Shown piece after piece: positions 26,578 through 34,284 of a DNA stretch of 64,000 bases. Origin of the DNA: an uncultured Bacilli bacterium (lineage in GTDB: Bacteria > Bacillota_I > Bacilli_A > RF39 > UBA660); contig CAKOHG010000001.1 of assembly GCA_934085565.1 (NCBI GenBank), forward strand, positions 186,001 to 250,000, written 5' to 3'. Below the pieces are notes generated by a model, which saw only the letters and a program-made list of their open reading frames with translations, had not been told where the DNA came from and did no database searches. Each line of letters starts with the position of its first letter. Position 1 is the first letter of the stretch. Position numbers and translations under genes: made by a program.

Positions 26578-27444
26578 GGCATGAGGGTGAAAAGAATCAT
26601 ATTCTTCTTTATTTTTAACCGATGTGAAATGAGTATATATTTCCGTGGTAGTAATACTGCTGTGGCCTAAAAACGTTTGGATAACGCGTAAATTAGCCCC
26701 GTTTAAAAGAAGATGAGTAGCAAAAGAATGACGTAGCATATGAGGATTTACCTGTCGATCAATTGTTCTTAAAGAAATCTCTCCTAATAATTTATTCATT
26801 CCTTGTCTTGTGATAGGAGTTCCACGGTTATTTAAGAATAATTCATCGTAATTTTTACCTTTCTTTTTAAGTTTAGAACGATAGTTATCTAAATATAATT
26901 TTAAGTAATAAAGTGAAGTTTCATTTAAAGGAACAATTCTTTCTTTTTTGCCTTTTCCTTCAATACGCAGCCATTCATTTTGAAAATCAATATTTTTATC
27001 TTTTAAGGAAACAAGTTCACTAATGCGAAGACCGGTGGCATATAAGACTTCTAACATAGCTTTGGTCCGGTAGTCATAAACCGTTTTTAAAGGAAAATTT
27101 AGCAATTTATCCACTTCTTCATACGTTAAGTAATTAGGTGATTTTTCATTCACTTTGGGAAAAGGTATTTGTTTGCATGGATTATGTTCAATATCTTTAT
27201 CTTCATTTAAAAAGGTGTAAAATCCTTTTAAAGTAGAAAGATAATGAGAGCGTGTTCGAACATTATTTCCTTTTGTTTTTAGAAAGTTAATAATATCTTT
27301 TTCTTCTAATTTTAAAGAGGAAGAACAAGGATCAAAAAACTTTAAAAATTCTTCTAAGTCATTGGTATAAGATTTTAAAGTGTTATCACTTAACTTTTTT
27401 TCATATTTTAAATAATCCAAATAATTTGTAATTTCATGCTCCAT
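26569..27444 (-). CDS. xerD: Tyrosine recombinase XerD
   Basis: Site-specific recombinase that with XerC resolves chromosome dimers at dif. The 291-residue protein has the core-binding domain (NYLDYLKYEKKLSDNTLKSY) and catalytic domain: Arg in ATGLRISELVSL, HMLRHSFATHLL (His-x-x-Arg), GHSSITTTEIYTH with the nucleophile Tyr. The terminal FHPHAKK resembles the FHPRA ending of XerD. ATG 27444 is chosen; an in-frame TTG at 27477 lies in the promoter. The leader is very short (about 10 bases). Confidence 0.9.
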   Translation of the reverse strand: MEHEITNYLDYLKYEKKLSDNTLKSYTNDLEEFLKFFDPCSSSLKLEEKDIINFLKTKGNNVRTRSHYLSTLKGFYTFLNEDKDIEHNPCKQIPFPKVNEKSPNYLTYEEVDKLLNFPLKTVYDYRTKAMLEVLYATGLRISELVSLKDKNIDFQNEWLRIEGKGKKERIVPLNETSLYYLKLYLDNYRSKLKKKGKNYDELFLNNRGTPITRQGMNKLLGEISLRTIDRQVNPHMLRHSFATHLLLNGANLRVIQTFLGHSSITTTEIYTHFTSVKNKEEYDSFHPHAKK

Positions 27445-27459
27445 ATTTATCACAAGATA

Positions 27460-27488
27460 AGTATAAAGTCTTTTCAAAAGGTTGTCAA
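27460..27488 (-). promoter_or_regulatory. xerD promoter
   Basis: On the minus strand, TTGACA (27488-27483), a 17-base spacer and TATACT (27465-27460): a near-perfect vegetative promoter. It overlaps the region serving the divergent rarA gene (TATACT at 27494-27499 on the plus strand). Confidence 0.8.
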
Positions 27489-27516
27489 ACTGATATACTT
27501 AACAAAGGTGGTATTT

Positions 27517-28713
27517 ATGGAAATATTAGCAAATCAAATGCGTCCAACAACCTTATCAGAAGTTATTGGTCAAACACATCTTGTAGGAGAAAATAAGATT
27601 ATAACAAATTTAGTAAAAAATAAACATTTATGTTCTATGATTTTATATGGTCGTCCTGGTATTGGTAAAACATCGATTGCCAATGCGATTGTTCATGATT
27701 TAAAGATGCCTTATAAATTCTTAAATGCAACTATGAATAATAAAAGTGATTTTGACATTGCCATTGAAGAAGCTAAAATGTACGGTAATTTAATTTTAAT
27801 TGTTGATGAAATACATCGTATGAATAAAGATAAACAAGATATTTTATTACCTCATATCGAATCTGGCTTAATCACTTTAATTGGCCTTACAACTTCTAAT
27901 CCTTATCATAAAATTAATCCAGCTATTAGAAGTCGTGTACAAATCTTTGAACTTCATGATTTAACGAAAGAAGATATTATGGTAGGACTTAAAAGAGCTG
28001 TTGCTAAATTAGAAGGTTGTCAAATTGAAGAGGATGCTCTTTCTTATATTGCTACGTATTCAAGTGGAGACGTGAGAAGTGCTCTAAATTTATTAGAAAC
28101 AGCCTATTATGCTTCAAGTGATCATCATTTAACTTTGGAATTATTAAAGGATATTCAAAGTAAACCAGTCTTTTTTCACGATAAAAACGAAGATGGTCAT
28201 TATGACGTGTTATCAGCCTTTCAAAAATCGATCAGAGGAAGCGATGTAGATGCTGCTTTACATTATCTCGCTCGTTTAATTGAAGCAGGTGACTTAGATA
28301 GTATTTATAGACGTATGAGTGTGATTGCTTATGAAGATATTGGCCTTGCTAATCCTTCCATTGGTCCCAAAGTAATGGCGGCTATTTCCGCCGCAGAACT
28401 AGTTGGCCTTCCTGAAGCACGCATTCCTTTAGGTACAGTTATTACAGAGATGGCTTTGTCTCCTAAATCAAATTCGGCTCATGTTGCTTTAGATGAAGCC
28501 TTAAATGACATTAGAAGAGGTTCCACTGGAAATGTTCCGGATCATATTAAAACAAATAGTACAACTTATTTATATCCTCATAATTATAAAAATTCTTATG
28601 TAAAACAAGAGTACTTACCTGCAAATCTAAAAGGCAAAAAATATTATCATCCACGTGATAACAAATATGAAAACAATTTAAATAAACTTTGGCATGAAAT
28701 GAAAGGAGAATAA
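27517..28713 (+). CDS. rarA: Replication-associated recombination protein RarA (MgsA)
   Basis: AAA+ ATPase acting at stalled forks with SSB. Conserved LANQMRPTTLSEVIGQTHLV start, Walker A YGRPGIGKTSIA, Walker B LIVDEIHRMNK, sensor TTSNPY, and the C-terminal tetramer domain with YHPRDN near the end. The 398-residue form starts at ATG 27517 behind AAAGGTGG; an upstream frame extension to 27436 overlaps xerD and lacks family similarity. Confidence 0.95.
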   Translation: MEILANQMRPTTLSEVIGQTHLVGENKIITNLVKNKHLCSMILYGRPGIGKTSIANAIVHDLKMPYKFLNATMNNKSDFDIAIEEAKMYGNLILIVDEIHRMNKDKQDILLPHIESGLITLIGLTTSNPYHKINPAIRSRVQIFELHDLTKEDIMVGLKRAVAKLEGCQIEEDALSYIATYSSGDVRSALNLLETAYYASSDHHLTLELLKDIQSKPVFFHDKNEDGHYDVLSAFQKSIRGSDVDAALHYLARLIEAGDLDSIYRRMSVIAYEDIGLANPSIGPKVMAAISAAELVGLPEARIPLGTVITEMALSPKSNSAHVALDEALNDIRRGSTGNVPDHIKTNSTTYLYPHNYKNSYVKQEYLPANLKGKKYYHPRDNKYENNLNKLWHEMKGE

Positions 28714-28714
28714 A

Positions 28715-29599
28715 ATGAACAAGATCTTACTTGTTGGCGATGGTGCCTTTTCTAAAGCTTTATACAAAGTTTTGCAAGAAAAAGAAGAAAATAGCCTTAC
28801 GATGTGGAGTCCTAACACCCACTTAAAAACGAAAAACTTAAATATGACATATGCTTTAGAGGAAGCTATCCAAAATAATGATTTTATCTTCATTTTAGTA
28901 AGTACACCTTATTTAGAAAAGATATTAGAACAAGTATTAAAAAATGATTTAACAAACAAAATTTTGCTCGTAGGAACAAAAGGTCTTCTACCCAAAAAGC
29001 CTTATTTTATAAGTGAATATTTAGATAATAAAAAAATTGCTTATTCTATTTTTGGTGGTCCTAATTTAGCTAAAGAGTTAGAAAAAATGTCCCCTACTTC
29101 GATCACTTTTTCAATGGATAACTTAGAAAGAAAAAGTGAAATATCATCTTTATGGCCATCATTTATCAAACCTATCTTTATAACAAAAGCAATTTCTTTG
29201 GAAATATGTAATAATTTAAAAAATATCTATGCGATAGGAGCAGGAATGATAAACTCTTTATATCCTTTTCAAAATAGCCATTTTACCTATTTAAATGAAG
29301 TGATTAAAGAACTTCAAAGTTTGCTAGGTGAAGATATTTATCCTTTCTTAGGTGATTTACTTCTTACTTGTTCTATGAATGACTCTAGAAATTTCACTTA
29401 TGGGACCTTAATGAATGAGACAAATAAAAGAAAAAAATACCTTCTTAAAAATACAGTAGAAGGTTTAGCCAATTTAGAAACAATTAATCTTATTTTAAAA
29501 AATAAAAAGATAACATTACCTATTTTTGAAGGAATCTATGAAAGTTTATCTTTAAATAAAGTTTCAGACAAATTAAAAGAAGCTATTTTTTATCATTGA
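28715..29599 (+). CDS. gpsA: Glycerol-3-phosphate dehydrogenase [NAD(P)+], divergent
   Basis: Reduces dihydroxyacetone phosphate to sn-glycerol 3-phosphate for phospholipid synthesis. The family order is kept: a Rossmann start (LLVGDGAFSKAL instead of the usual GxGxxG/AWG), VSTPYLE, GTKGLLP, FGGPNLAKEL (SGPxxAxE type), the catalytic Lys region ICNNLKNIYAIGAGM, and GDLLLTCSMNDSRNFTYG. At 294 residues it is about 40 shorter than typical. It starts one base after the rarA stop with a GGAGAA site, so it is co-transcribed. Confidence 0.88.
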   Translation: MNKILLVGDGAFSKALYKVLQEKEENSLTMWSPNTHLKTKNLNMTYALEEAIQNNDFIFILVSTPYLEKILEQVLKNDLTNKILLVGTKGLLPKKPYFISEYLDNKKIAYSIFGGPNLAKELEKMSPTSITFSMDNLERKSEISSLWPSFIKPIFITKAISLEICNNLKNIYAIGAGMINSLYPFQNSHFTYLNEVIKELQSLLGEDIYPFLGDLLLTCSMNDSRNFTYGTLMNETNKRKKYLLKNTVEGLANLETINLILKNKKITLPIFEGIYESLSLNKVSDKLKEAIFYH

Positions 29600-29612
29600 T
29601 AGCTTCTTTTTT
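29575..29612. terminator. Bidirectional terminator within the overlapping 3' ends of gpsA and tcdA
   Basis: AAAAGAAGCTAT and ATAGCTTCTTTT form a 12-base stem that lies within both coding ends. Confidence 0.8.
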
Positions 29613-30272
29613 AATATCATTAATAACGTAACTAGACATCATCGCTCCAGCAGCCATAGGTACAGCACAAATAGTACCTAAAAGAGCTTGATGTTTAGGA
29701 ACTTCTAAACTGCAGACACACATAGATTTCATAGCTTTAGGATTTTTACTTAGTTTATTACGAATTTTTTTAGCTAAAGGATCACTTTGTGTGTTTTTAA
29801 GAGGAACAATTTGTAACATTTCAGGATGAGTTTTATTAGCTGTCCCCATACAAGTAATAAGTTTTATTTTTTCCCTACTGCATACTTCAATGAGTTTTAT
29901 TTTTACGGGTCCACAGTCACAAGCATCTAAAACATAGTCATAATTAGCTAAAAATTCTTTAGTAATATCTTCTTCCGTTAATTCTTTTTTTATCTTTGTG
30001 ACAAGTGTATTAGAAGGAATTAAAGTGGCTCTTTTAAAGGCTGCGTCGACTTTATTTGTACCAATCGTTTCTGTCGTCGCATAAATCTGACGATTTAAAT
30101 TAGTAATATCAAAAACATCTTTGTCTACAACTGTTATCTCTTTAAATCCGGTTCTAAGAAGAGATTCAAAAGTATATCCGCCAACTCCACCTAAACCAAT
30201 TAACAAGACTTTTGTATCCTTTATTTTATTTATAACCTCTTCTTCTAATAGTCTTTCAATTCTTTCAAACAT
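29583..30272 (-). CDS. tcdA: tRNA threonylcarbamoyladenosine dehydratase (ThiF/E1-like)
   Basis: E1-like enzyme that forms cyclic t6A at position 37 of tRNAs. ATP motif LLIGLGGVGGYTFESLLRTG near residues 24-43, then DKDVFDITNLNRQ, and an ALDACDC-type segment (DYVLDACDCGP). The chain ends with SSYVINDI. At 229 residues it fits TcdA rather than MoeB. It is read in the order 6S RNA then tcdA on the minus strand, next to rarA, as in Bacillus. Confidence 0.92.
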   Translation of the reverse strand: MFERIERLLEEEVINKIKDTKVLLIGLGGVGGYTFESLLRTGFKEITVVDKDVFDITNLNRQIYATTETIGTNKVDAAFKRATLIPSNTLVTKIKKELTEEDITKEFLANYDYVLDACDCGPVKIKLIEVCSREKIKLITCMGTANKTHPEMLQIVPLKNTQSDPLAKKIRNKLSKNPKAMKSMCVCSLEVPKHQALLGTICAVPMAAGAMMSSYVINDIKKEAINDKK

Positions 30273-30294
30273 AACATCACAACCTTTATTTCAT

Positions 30295-30466
30295 AAAAAA
30301 ACCAAATGTAAGTCAGCGTGATAAAATCCCCGCTTTCTCGCAGGTGGGCATCTCTCTTATATTTTAGGATCCTAATACACTTAATGGATTAGTTTTCTAC
30401 ACCACATAAGGTTCTGATTCCCGTATATCACCATAGTCGGTTTTATGTAACTATCTTACACTTGGT
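30295..30466 (-). ncRNA. ssrS: Probable 6S RNA
   Basis: A roughly 172-base transcript is defined by a strong promoter and a terminator. Its ends pair perfectly as a closing stem (ACCAAGTGTAAG at the 5' end, CTTACATTTGGT then TTTTTTT at the 3' end), and the middle folds into a long irregular hairpin (CTTAT...ATAAG around CTAAT...ATTAG). This rod with a central bubble is the 6S RNA architecture, the RNA that binds sigma-A RNA polymerase. The location next to tcdA and close to aspS and rarA matches the 6S-1 locus of Bacillus subtilis. The primary sequence itself was not matched to a model. Confidence 0.72.
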
Positions 30467-30472
30467 AATTAA

Positions 30473-30501
30473 ATTATACAATAAAATAAGCCTGTTAGCA
30501 A
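30473..30501 (-). promoter_or_regulatory. Promoter of the 6S-like RNA
   Basis: Minus strand TTGCTA (30501-30496), 17 bases, TATAAT (30478-30473). The first transcribed base is predicted at 30466, exactly at the start of the closing stem. Confidence 0.8.
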
Positions 30502-30610
30502 CGATATTTACAAAATATTTACATTGCACTCTTTCTTTTTAATATCATTTTCTTCATCAAAAATTTAGAAGACTATTCATAAGATATAACTGAATGGTAA
30601 TAAATTTAAG

Positions 30611-30626
30611 ATAACTATTTGGTTAT
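30611..30626. promoter_or_regulatory. Candidate operator of the small XRE regulator
   Basis: Inverted repeat ATAAC-six bases-GTTAT about 30 bases before the start codon of the small HTH gene; position suggests autoregulation. Confidence 0.4.
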
Positions 30627-30653
30627 ATGAAAAAATGGTATTGGGTGATATAG

Positions 30654-30887
30654 TTGAATATAGATAGATTAAAAGAAATTAGACAAGATCGTGATTTACA
30701 ACAAATTGATATTGCTAAAGTTTTGAAAACAAGTCAAGTGCAATATTCAAGATATGAACGCGGTATCAGAGTCATGCCAGTTGATAAAATTGCCAAACTT
30801 GCTAAATTCTATGATGTCAGTATTGATTATTTATTAGGACTTACTGATATCCGCAAACCTTATCCTAAATCAAAAATTAATTCTTAA
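30654..30887 (+). CDS. Small XRE-family transcriptional regulator
   Basis: A 77-residue DNA-binding protein consisting almost only of a Cro/C1-type HTH: RLKEIRQDRDLQQIDIAKVL, SQVQYSRYERGIRVMPVDKI and the terminal FYDVSIDYLLGLTD. The start is TTG with GGGTGAT upstream; no ATG is available in frame near the domain start. It stands alone on the + strand between two minus-strand RNA genes and could control one of them or itself. Confidence 0.85.
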   Translation: MNIDRLKEIRQDRDLQQIDIAKVLKTSQVQYSRYERGIRVMPVDKIAKLAKFYDVSIDYLLGLTDIRKPYPKSKINS

Positions 30888-30911
30888 AAGATTTAGGATT
30901 ATTAGCATAAC

Positions 30912-30945
30912 AAAAATAGATAGACGTTATTGTCTATCTATTTTT
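30912..30945. terminator. Bidirectional terminator shared by the small XRE gene and the sRNA
   Basis: AAAAATAGATAGAC and GTCTATCTATTTTT form a perfect 14-base stem with T tracts on both strands. Confidence 0.9.
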
Positions 30946-31015
30946 CCGTAAACCCTATCCTAAGTAAAAACTAAGGACTTAATAGCCGAGGCTATAGATG
31001 AGATCCCTCTCATCT
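30912..31015 (-). ncRNA. Unidentified structured small RNA downstream of gatB
   Basis: On the minus strand an extended -10 TGTGATATAAT (31032-31022) predicts a start at 31015. The ~104-base RNA then has AGATGAGA-GGGA-TCTCATCT (8-base stem), ATAGC-CTCG-GCTAT, a third stem TCCTTAGT...ACTTAGGA with one mismatch, an unpaired GGGTTTACGG, and the 14-base terminator hairpin. There is no reading frame of note in it. It does not match any RNA family I know. Confidence 0.6.
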
Positions 31016-31078
31016 GTAAACATTATATCACACTTTTTTAGAAAATACTAACGGTGCACCGTTATTTTTTTAATTTTT

Positions 31079-32536
31079 TTATCTTTTGGCAAGTTCTGTT
31101 GTTAAAATTTCTTTTGTTAAAACAGGATTGGCTTTTCCCCTCGTCTCTTTCATAACTTGACCAACAAAATAATCAAATAAATTTGTTTTACCCGCTTTAT
31201 AAGCTTCAATTTGAGTTTGATTTTTATCAAGAATATTTACAATAATTGAAGTAAGCTCATTAGTATCTGAGATTTGGCCGTTTTCTTTACTAATAAAGTT
31301 TTTAGGCTCTTTTTTCTCTTCAAGTGCTTTGTAGAAAACTTCTTTAGCTTGTTTTGAAGATAAAATACCATCTTTAATCCCATCAATAATTTGTTTTAAA
31401 TAAGCTGGTGTAATGAAAAAATCACTAATTTCTATATTTTCTTTATTAAGTTCGCCTACAATAGTAACAGTTATCCAGTTAGAAGCGGTTTTAGGATCCA
31501 TAGAAAGTTTTAAGCATTCTTCAAAATAATCTGAAATAGCTTTATCTTTCACTAAGACATTAGCATCATAAGAAGATAAACCATAAGTTTTCATATAATC
31601 TTCTTTACGTTCATGAGCAAGTTTTGGAATAGACGCTCTTATTTCTTCTAACCAAGAAGGACTAATTTTAAATTTAGGAATATTCGGTTCTACAAAATAT
31701 TTGTAATCAACTGCATCCGCTTTACTGCGCATGTAAATAGTACTAAAAGTATCCTCATCCCATCTTCTTGTTTGTTGAGGCATTTCATCATAAGTTCCAT
31801 TTTCTTTAAGTTCTGTTTGTCTTTCAATTTCATAGTTAATGGCATCTCTTACACCACCGAAAGAGTTAACATTTTTAATTTCAATTTTAGTACCCCAGTT
31901 TGCTGGATCTTCTTCATCAAGACTACTATCCATAATAGATACGTTCACGTCACATCTGATTTGACCTTTTTTAGTATCGGCATCAGAAATACCAGCATAT
32001 TGATAAGTACGACGCATATGTTCTAGGAAAGCAACTGCCTCATTGGCAGAATGAAAATCTGGCTCGGTAACAAGTTCTAGTAAAGGGACTCCAGCTCTAT
32101 TATAATCAATTGTAGATGTCGTTTCATAGTGATCAAGACTAGCCGCATCTTCTTCCAAGTGAATATTGTTCACGCGGACACGTTTCATTTCCCCGTCACA
32201 TTCATAATCTACATAACCATAAATACCAACAGGAATTGGTTTTGTTTCTTGCGTTAATTGAAAACCTTTTGGTAAATCCGGATAATAATAGTTTTTTCTT
32301 TCAAAATACATATATTCTGGCTGAGAACAATGCATAATCATGGAAGCCATTAAAGAAAGTCTTACAGCTTCTTTATTAACAACTGGTAAAGTTCCTGGAA
32401 AAGCCATATCTAAAGGTCTTACAGAAGAGTTTGGTTCATCTGAATAAGTATTTCGAGCACTTGAGAATACCTTACTTTTTGTTTTTGATATCTCACAGTG
32501 CATTTCTAGACCGATTTTAGCAATATATTTACTCAT
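31079..32536 (-). CDS. gatB: Asp-tRNA(Asn)/Glu-tRNA(Gln) amidotransferase subunit B
   Basis: tRNA-binding kinase/amidase subunit of GatCAB, which converts misacylated Glu-tRNA(Gln) to Gln-tRNA(Gln). Signatures: IGLEMHCEISKTKSKVFSSA, RPLDMAFPGTLPVVNKEAV, YYYPDLPKGFQLTQ, NRAGVPLLELVTEPD, and a C-terminal YqeY-like tail (FDYFVGQVMKETRGKANP). 485 residues, normal. The gene overlaps the gatA stop by one base. Because AsnRS is also encoded nearby, the main role here is probably Gln-tRNA formation. Confidence 0.97.
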   Translation of the reverse strand: MSKYIAKIGLEMHCEISKTKSKVFSSARNTYSDEPNSSVRPLDMAFPGTLPVVNKEAVRLSLMASMIMHCSQPEYMYFERKNYYYPDLPKGFQLTQETKPIPVGIYGYVDYECDGEMKRVRVNNIHLEEDAASLDHYETTSTIDYNRAGVPLLELVTEPDFHSANEAVAFLEHMRRTYQYAGISDADTKKGQIRCDVNVSIMDSSLDEEDPANWGTKIEIKNVNSFGGVRDAINYEIERQTELKENGTYDEMPQQTRRWDEDTFSTIYMRSKADAVDYKYFVEPNIPKFKISPSWLEEIRASIPKLAHERKEDYMKTYGLSSYDANVLVKDKAISDYFEECLKLSMDPKTASNWITVTIVGELNKENIEISDFFITPAYLKQIIDGIKDGILSSKQAKEVFYKALEEKKEPKNFISKENGQISDTNELTSIIVNILDKNQTQIEAYKAGKTNLFDYFVGQVMKETRGKANPVLTKEILTTELAKR

Positions 32537-33987
32537 TATTCTACCTCCTTGGCAATTTGTCCTTTATAGTTCATTTGGCTTTCTAGTAAAGAAGCTAATT
32601 TTAAAACTTTTTCATCTTCATAACAATTACCCGTAATATTAACACCTACAGGTAAACCATTTACAAAGCCATCAGGAATGGTTATAGATGGGAAGCCACC
32701 AAAGTTACCAATTTGTAAATGTTCTTCTAAAACTTGGGTATTTTCATCTAAAATATTTTTAGCTTCACTAAGTTTTTTAGCAGGTCCTGATCCGACTGGT
32801 AAAATAACCGCATCATATTCTTTAAATAAGTTTTTGTAAGTATCCACAATTAAACGACGAACACGTTGAGCATTATGGAAATATCGGTCTTGATTTTCCT
32901 TTTGTAAAACATAAGAACCTATTACAAAACGACGTTTAATTAAACTTGAGAATCCTTTAGTACGGGCGTCTTTCATCATATCAATGTAATTATTGCCTTC
33001 TCCTCTTGGTCCAAAAATGATACCAGTTAAATTAGACATATTACTACTTGCTTCAGCACAAGAAATAATAACATAGACACTTGCTACAGCCTTTAAAAGT
33101 TTTTCGTCAACAGATACTTCTTCCACTTCAATACCTAAATCTTTAAAATGTTTTAAAGTATTATGGAAGTTTTCTAAATGACTTTTTAATTCTTCACTAG
33201 CATTAGGGTAACGATCCATATCGCATATTTCTTTAATATAGCAAACTTTTTTTAAAGGTATCTCTTTTTGAAGAGCTTCTTTTAAATGAATATCTTTACT
33301 ATCAAAACTTGTCATATCATTTTTGTCGATACCTTTCATAGCATCCACAACGATTGCAGCATCTAAAACACTTCTGGTTAAAACACCACAGTGATCTAAA
33401 CTAGAGGCAAAAGGAAATAACCCATAACGGCTAATCATACCATAAGTAGGTTTGTAACCAACAATACCACAGTAAGCAGCAGGCTTACGAATAGAGTCTC
33501 CTGTGTCACTTCCTAGAGCATAAGGATAAACGCCAGCCGCGACAGCAGCCGCAGAACCAGCAGATGATCCCGCTGTCATTCTTGTGTGATCCCATGGGTT
33601 TGTAACGATACCTGTATGGCAAGTCGTTCCGGTTCCACCCATACCAAATTCATCTAAAGCCGTTTTATTAACCATAATAGCACCGGCTTTTTTTAAATTT
33701 TTGACAGCGGTTGCATCAAAAAATGGTACATAATTTTTTAAGATATTAGAAGAACCTGTTGATAAAACACCCGCCGTAGAATAATTATCTTTAACACCAT
33801 AAGGAATACCAGATAATAAACTATCTGTCACTTCGCCACCTTTGGCCTCATCTAAAATGGTAACAAAGGCATTACATGAAGCTTGTACTTCGTGTGATTT
33901 TTCTAAGGCTTCTTTAACAAGTTCATCACTTGTCACTTCTTTATTAATTAATTTTTCATGTAAGAAACTAATACTTTTATCCATCAT
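32536..33987 (-). CDS. gatA: GatCAB amidotransferase subunit A
   Basis: Glutaminase (amidase-signature) subunit of GatCAB. The catalytic Ser-cisSer-Lys system is visible: Lys in GVKDNYS near 84, AGSSAGSAAAVAAG (cis-Ser) near 158, and GSDTGDSIRKPAAYCG (nucleophile Ser). 483 residues, normal for the family. GGTGGTGGGATAA precedes the start, two bases behind gatC. Confidence 0.97.
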   Translation of the reverse strand: MMDKSISFLHEKLINKEVTSDELVKEALEKSHEVQASCNAFVTILDEAKGGEVTDSLLSGIPYGVKDNYSTAGVLSTGSSNILKNYVPFFDATAVKNLKKAGAIMVNKTALDEFGMGGTGTTCHTGIVTNPWDHTRMTAGSSAGSAAAVAAGVYPYALGSDTGDSIRKPAAYCGIVGYKPTYGMISRYGLFPFASSLDHCGVLTRSVLDAAIVVDAMKGIDKNDMTSFDSKDIHLKEALQKEIPLKKVCYIKEICDMDRYPNASEELKSHLENFHNTLKHFKDLGIEVEEVSVDEKLLKAVASVYVIISCAEASSNMSNLTGIIFGPRGEGNNYIDMMKDARTKGFSSLIKRRFVIGSYVLQKENQDRYFHNAQRVRRLIVDTYKNLFKEYDAVILPVGSGPAKKLSEAKNILDENTQVLEEHLQIGNFGGFPSITIPDGFVNGLPVGVNITGNCYEDEKVLKLASLLESQMNYKGQIAKEVE

Positions 33988-34284
33988 TTATCCCACCACC
34001 TTTGGTACGACGATGTAGGCACCGTCCTCATCGCCACTATTTTTCAATAAATCATCAATAAGAACCGATTCTTCTGGTTCATCTTCTCTTAATTCATAGA
34101 CAAAATCATCTAAAGTATGTGTCATAGGTTCTACTTCACTTAGATTAGGTATTTCTAAAACTGATTGAATACTTTTATCAATGCTATCAAATTCAAGAGT
34201 TATCATATCTTTTTCTTCATCCGTTAAGCCAATAAGTAATTTATCTGCATAACTATCAATCATTTCTTTTGTAAATTTATTCAT
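33988..34284 (-). CDS. gatC: GatCAB amidotransferase subunit C
   Basis: Small linker subunit that stabilises GatA-GatB. The 98-residue protein has LTDEEKDMITLEFDSI and the proline-type loop EVEPMTHTLD near residues 45-58, followed by a loose C-terminal tail. Overlaps the aspS stop by 8 bases. Confidence 0.93.
   Translation of the reverse strand: MNKFTKEMIDSYADKLLIGLTDEEKDMITLEFDSIDKSIQSVLEIPNLSEVEPMTHTLDDFVYELREDEPEESVLIDDLLKNSGDEDGAYIVVPKVVG

Noticed and set aside
26394..26600. A hydrophobic reverse-strand reading frame of 68 codons over the small Asn/Gln-rich gene
   Set aside because: It is the mirror image of a Lys/Asn-rich gene (poly-A codons become Phe/Leu/Ile), overlaps the terminator and xerD end, and has no ribosome site.
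30912..31070. The structured RNA as a riboswitch or T-box for a downstream gene
   Set aside because: Nothing on its strand follows before its own terminator; the next coding gene there is on the opposite strand, and no T-box core is present.
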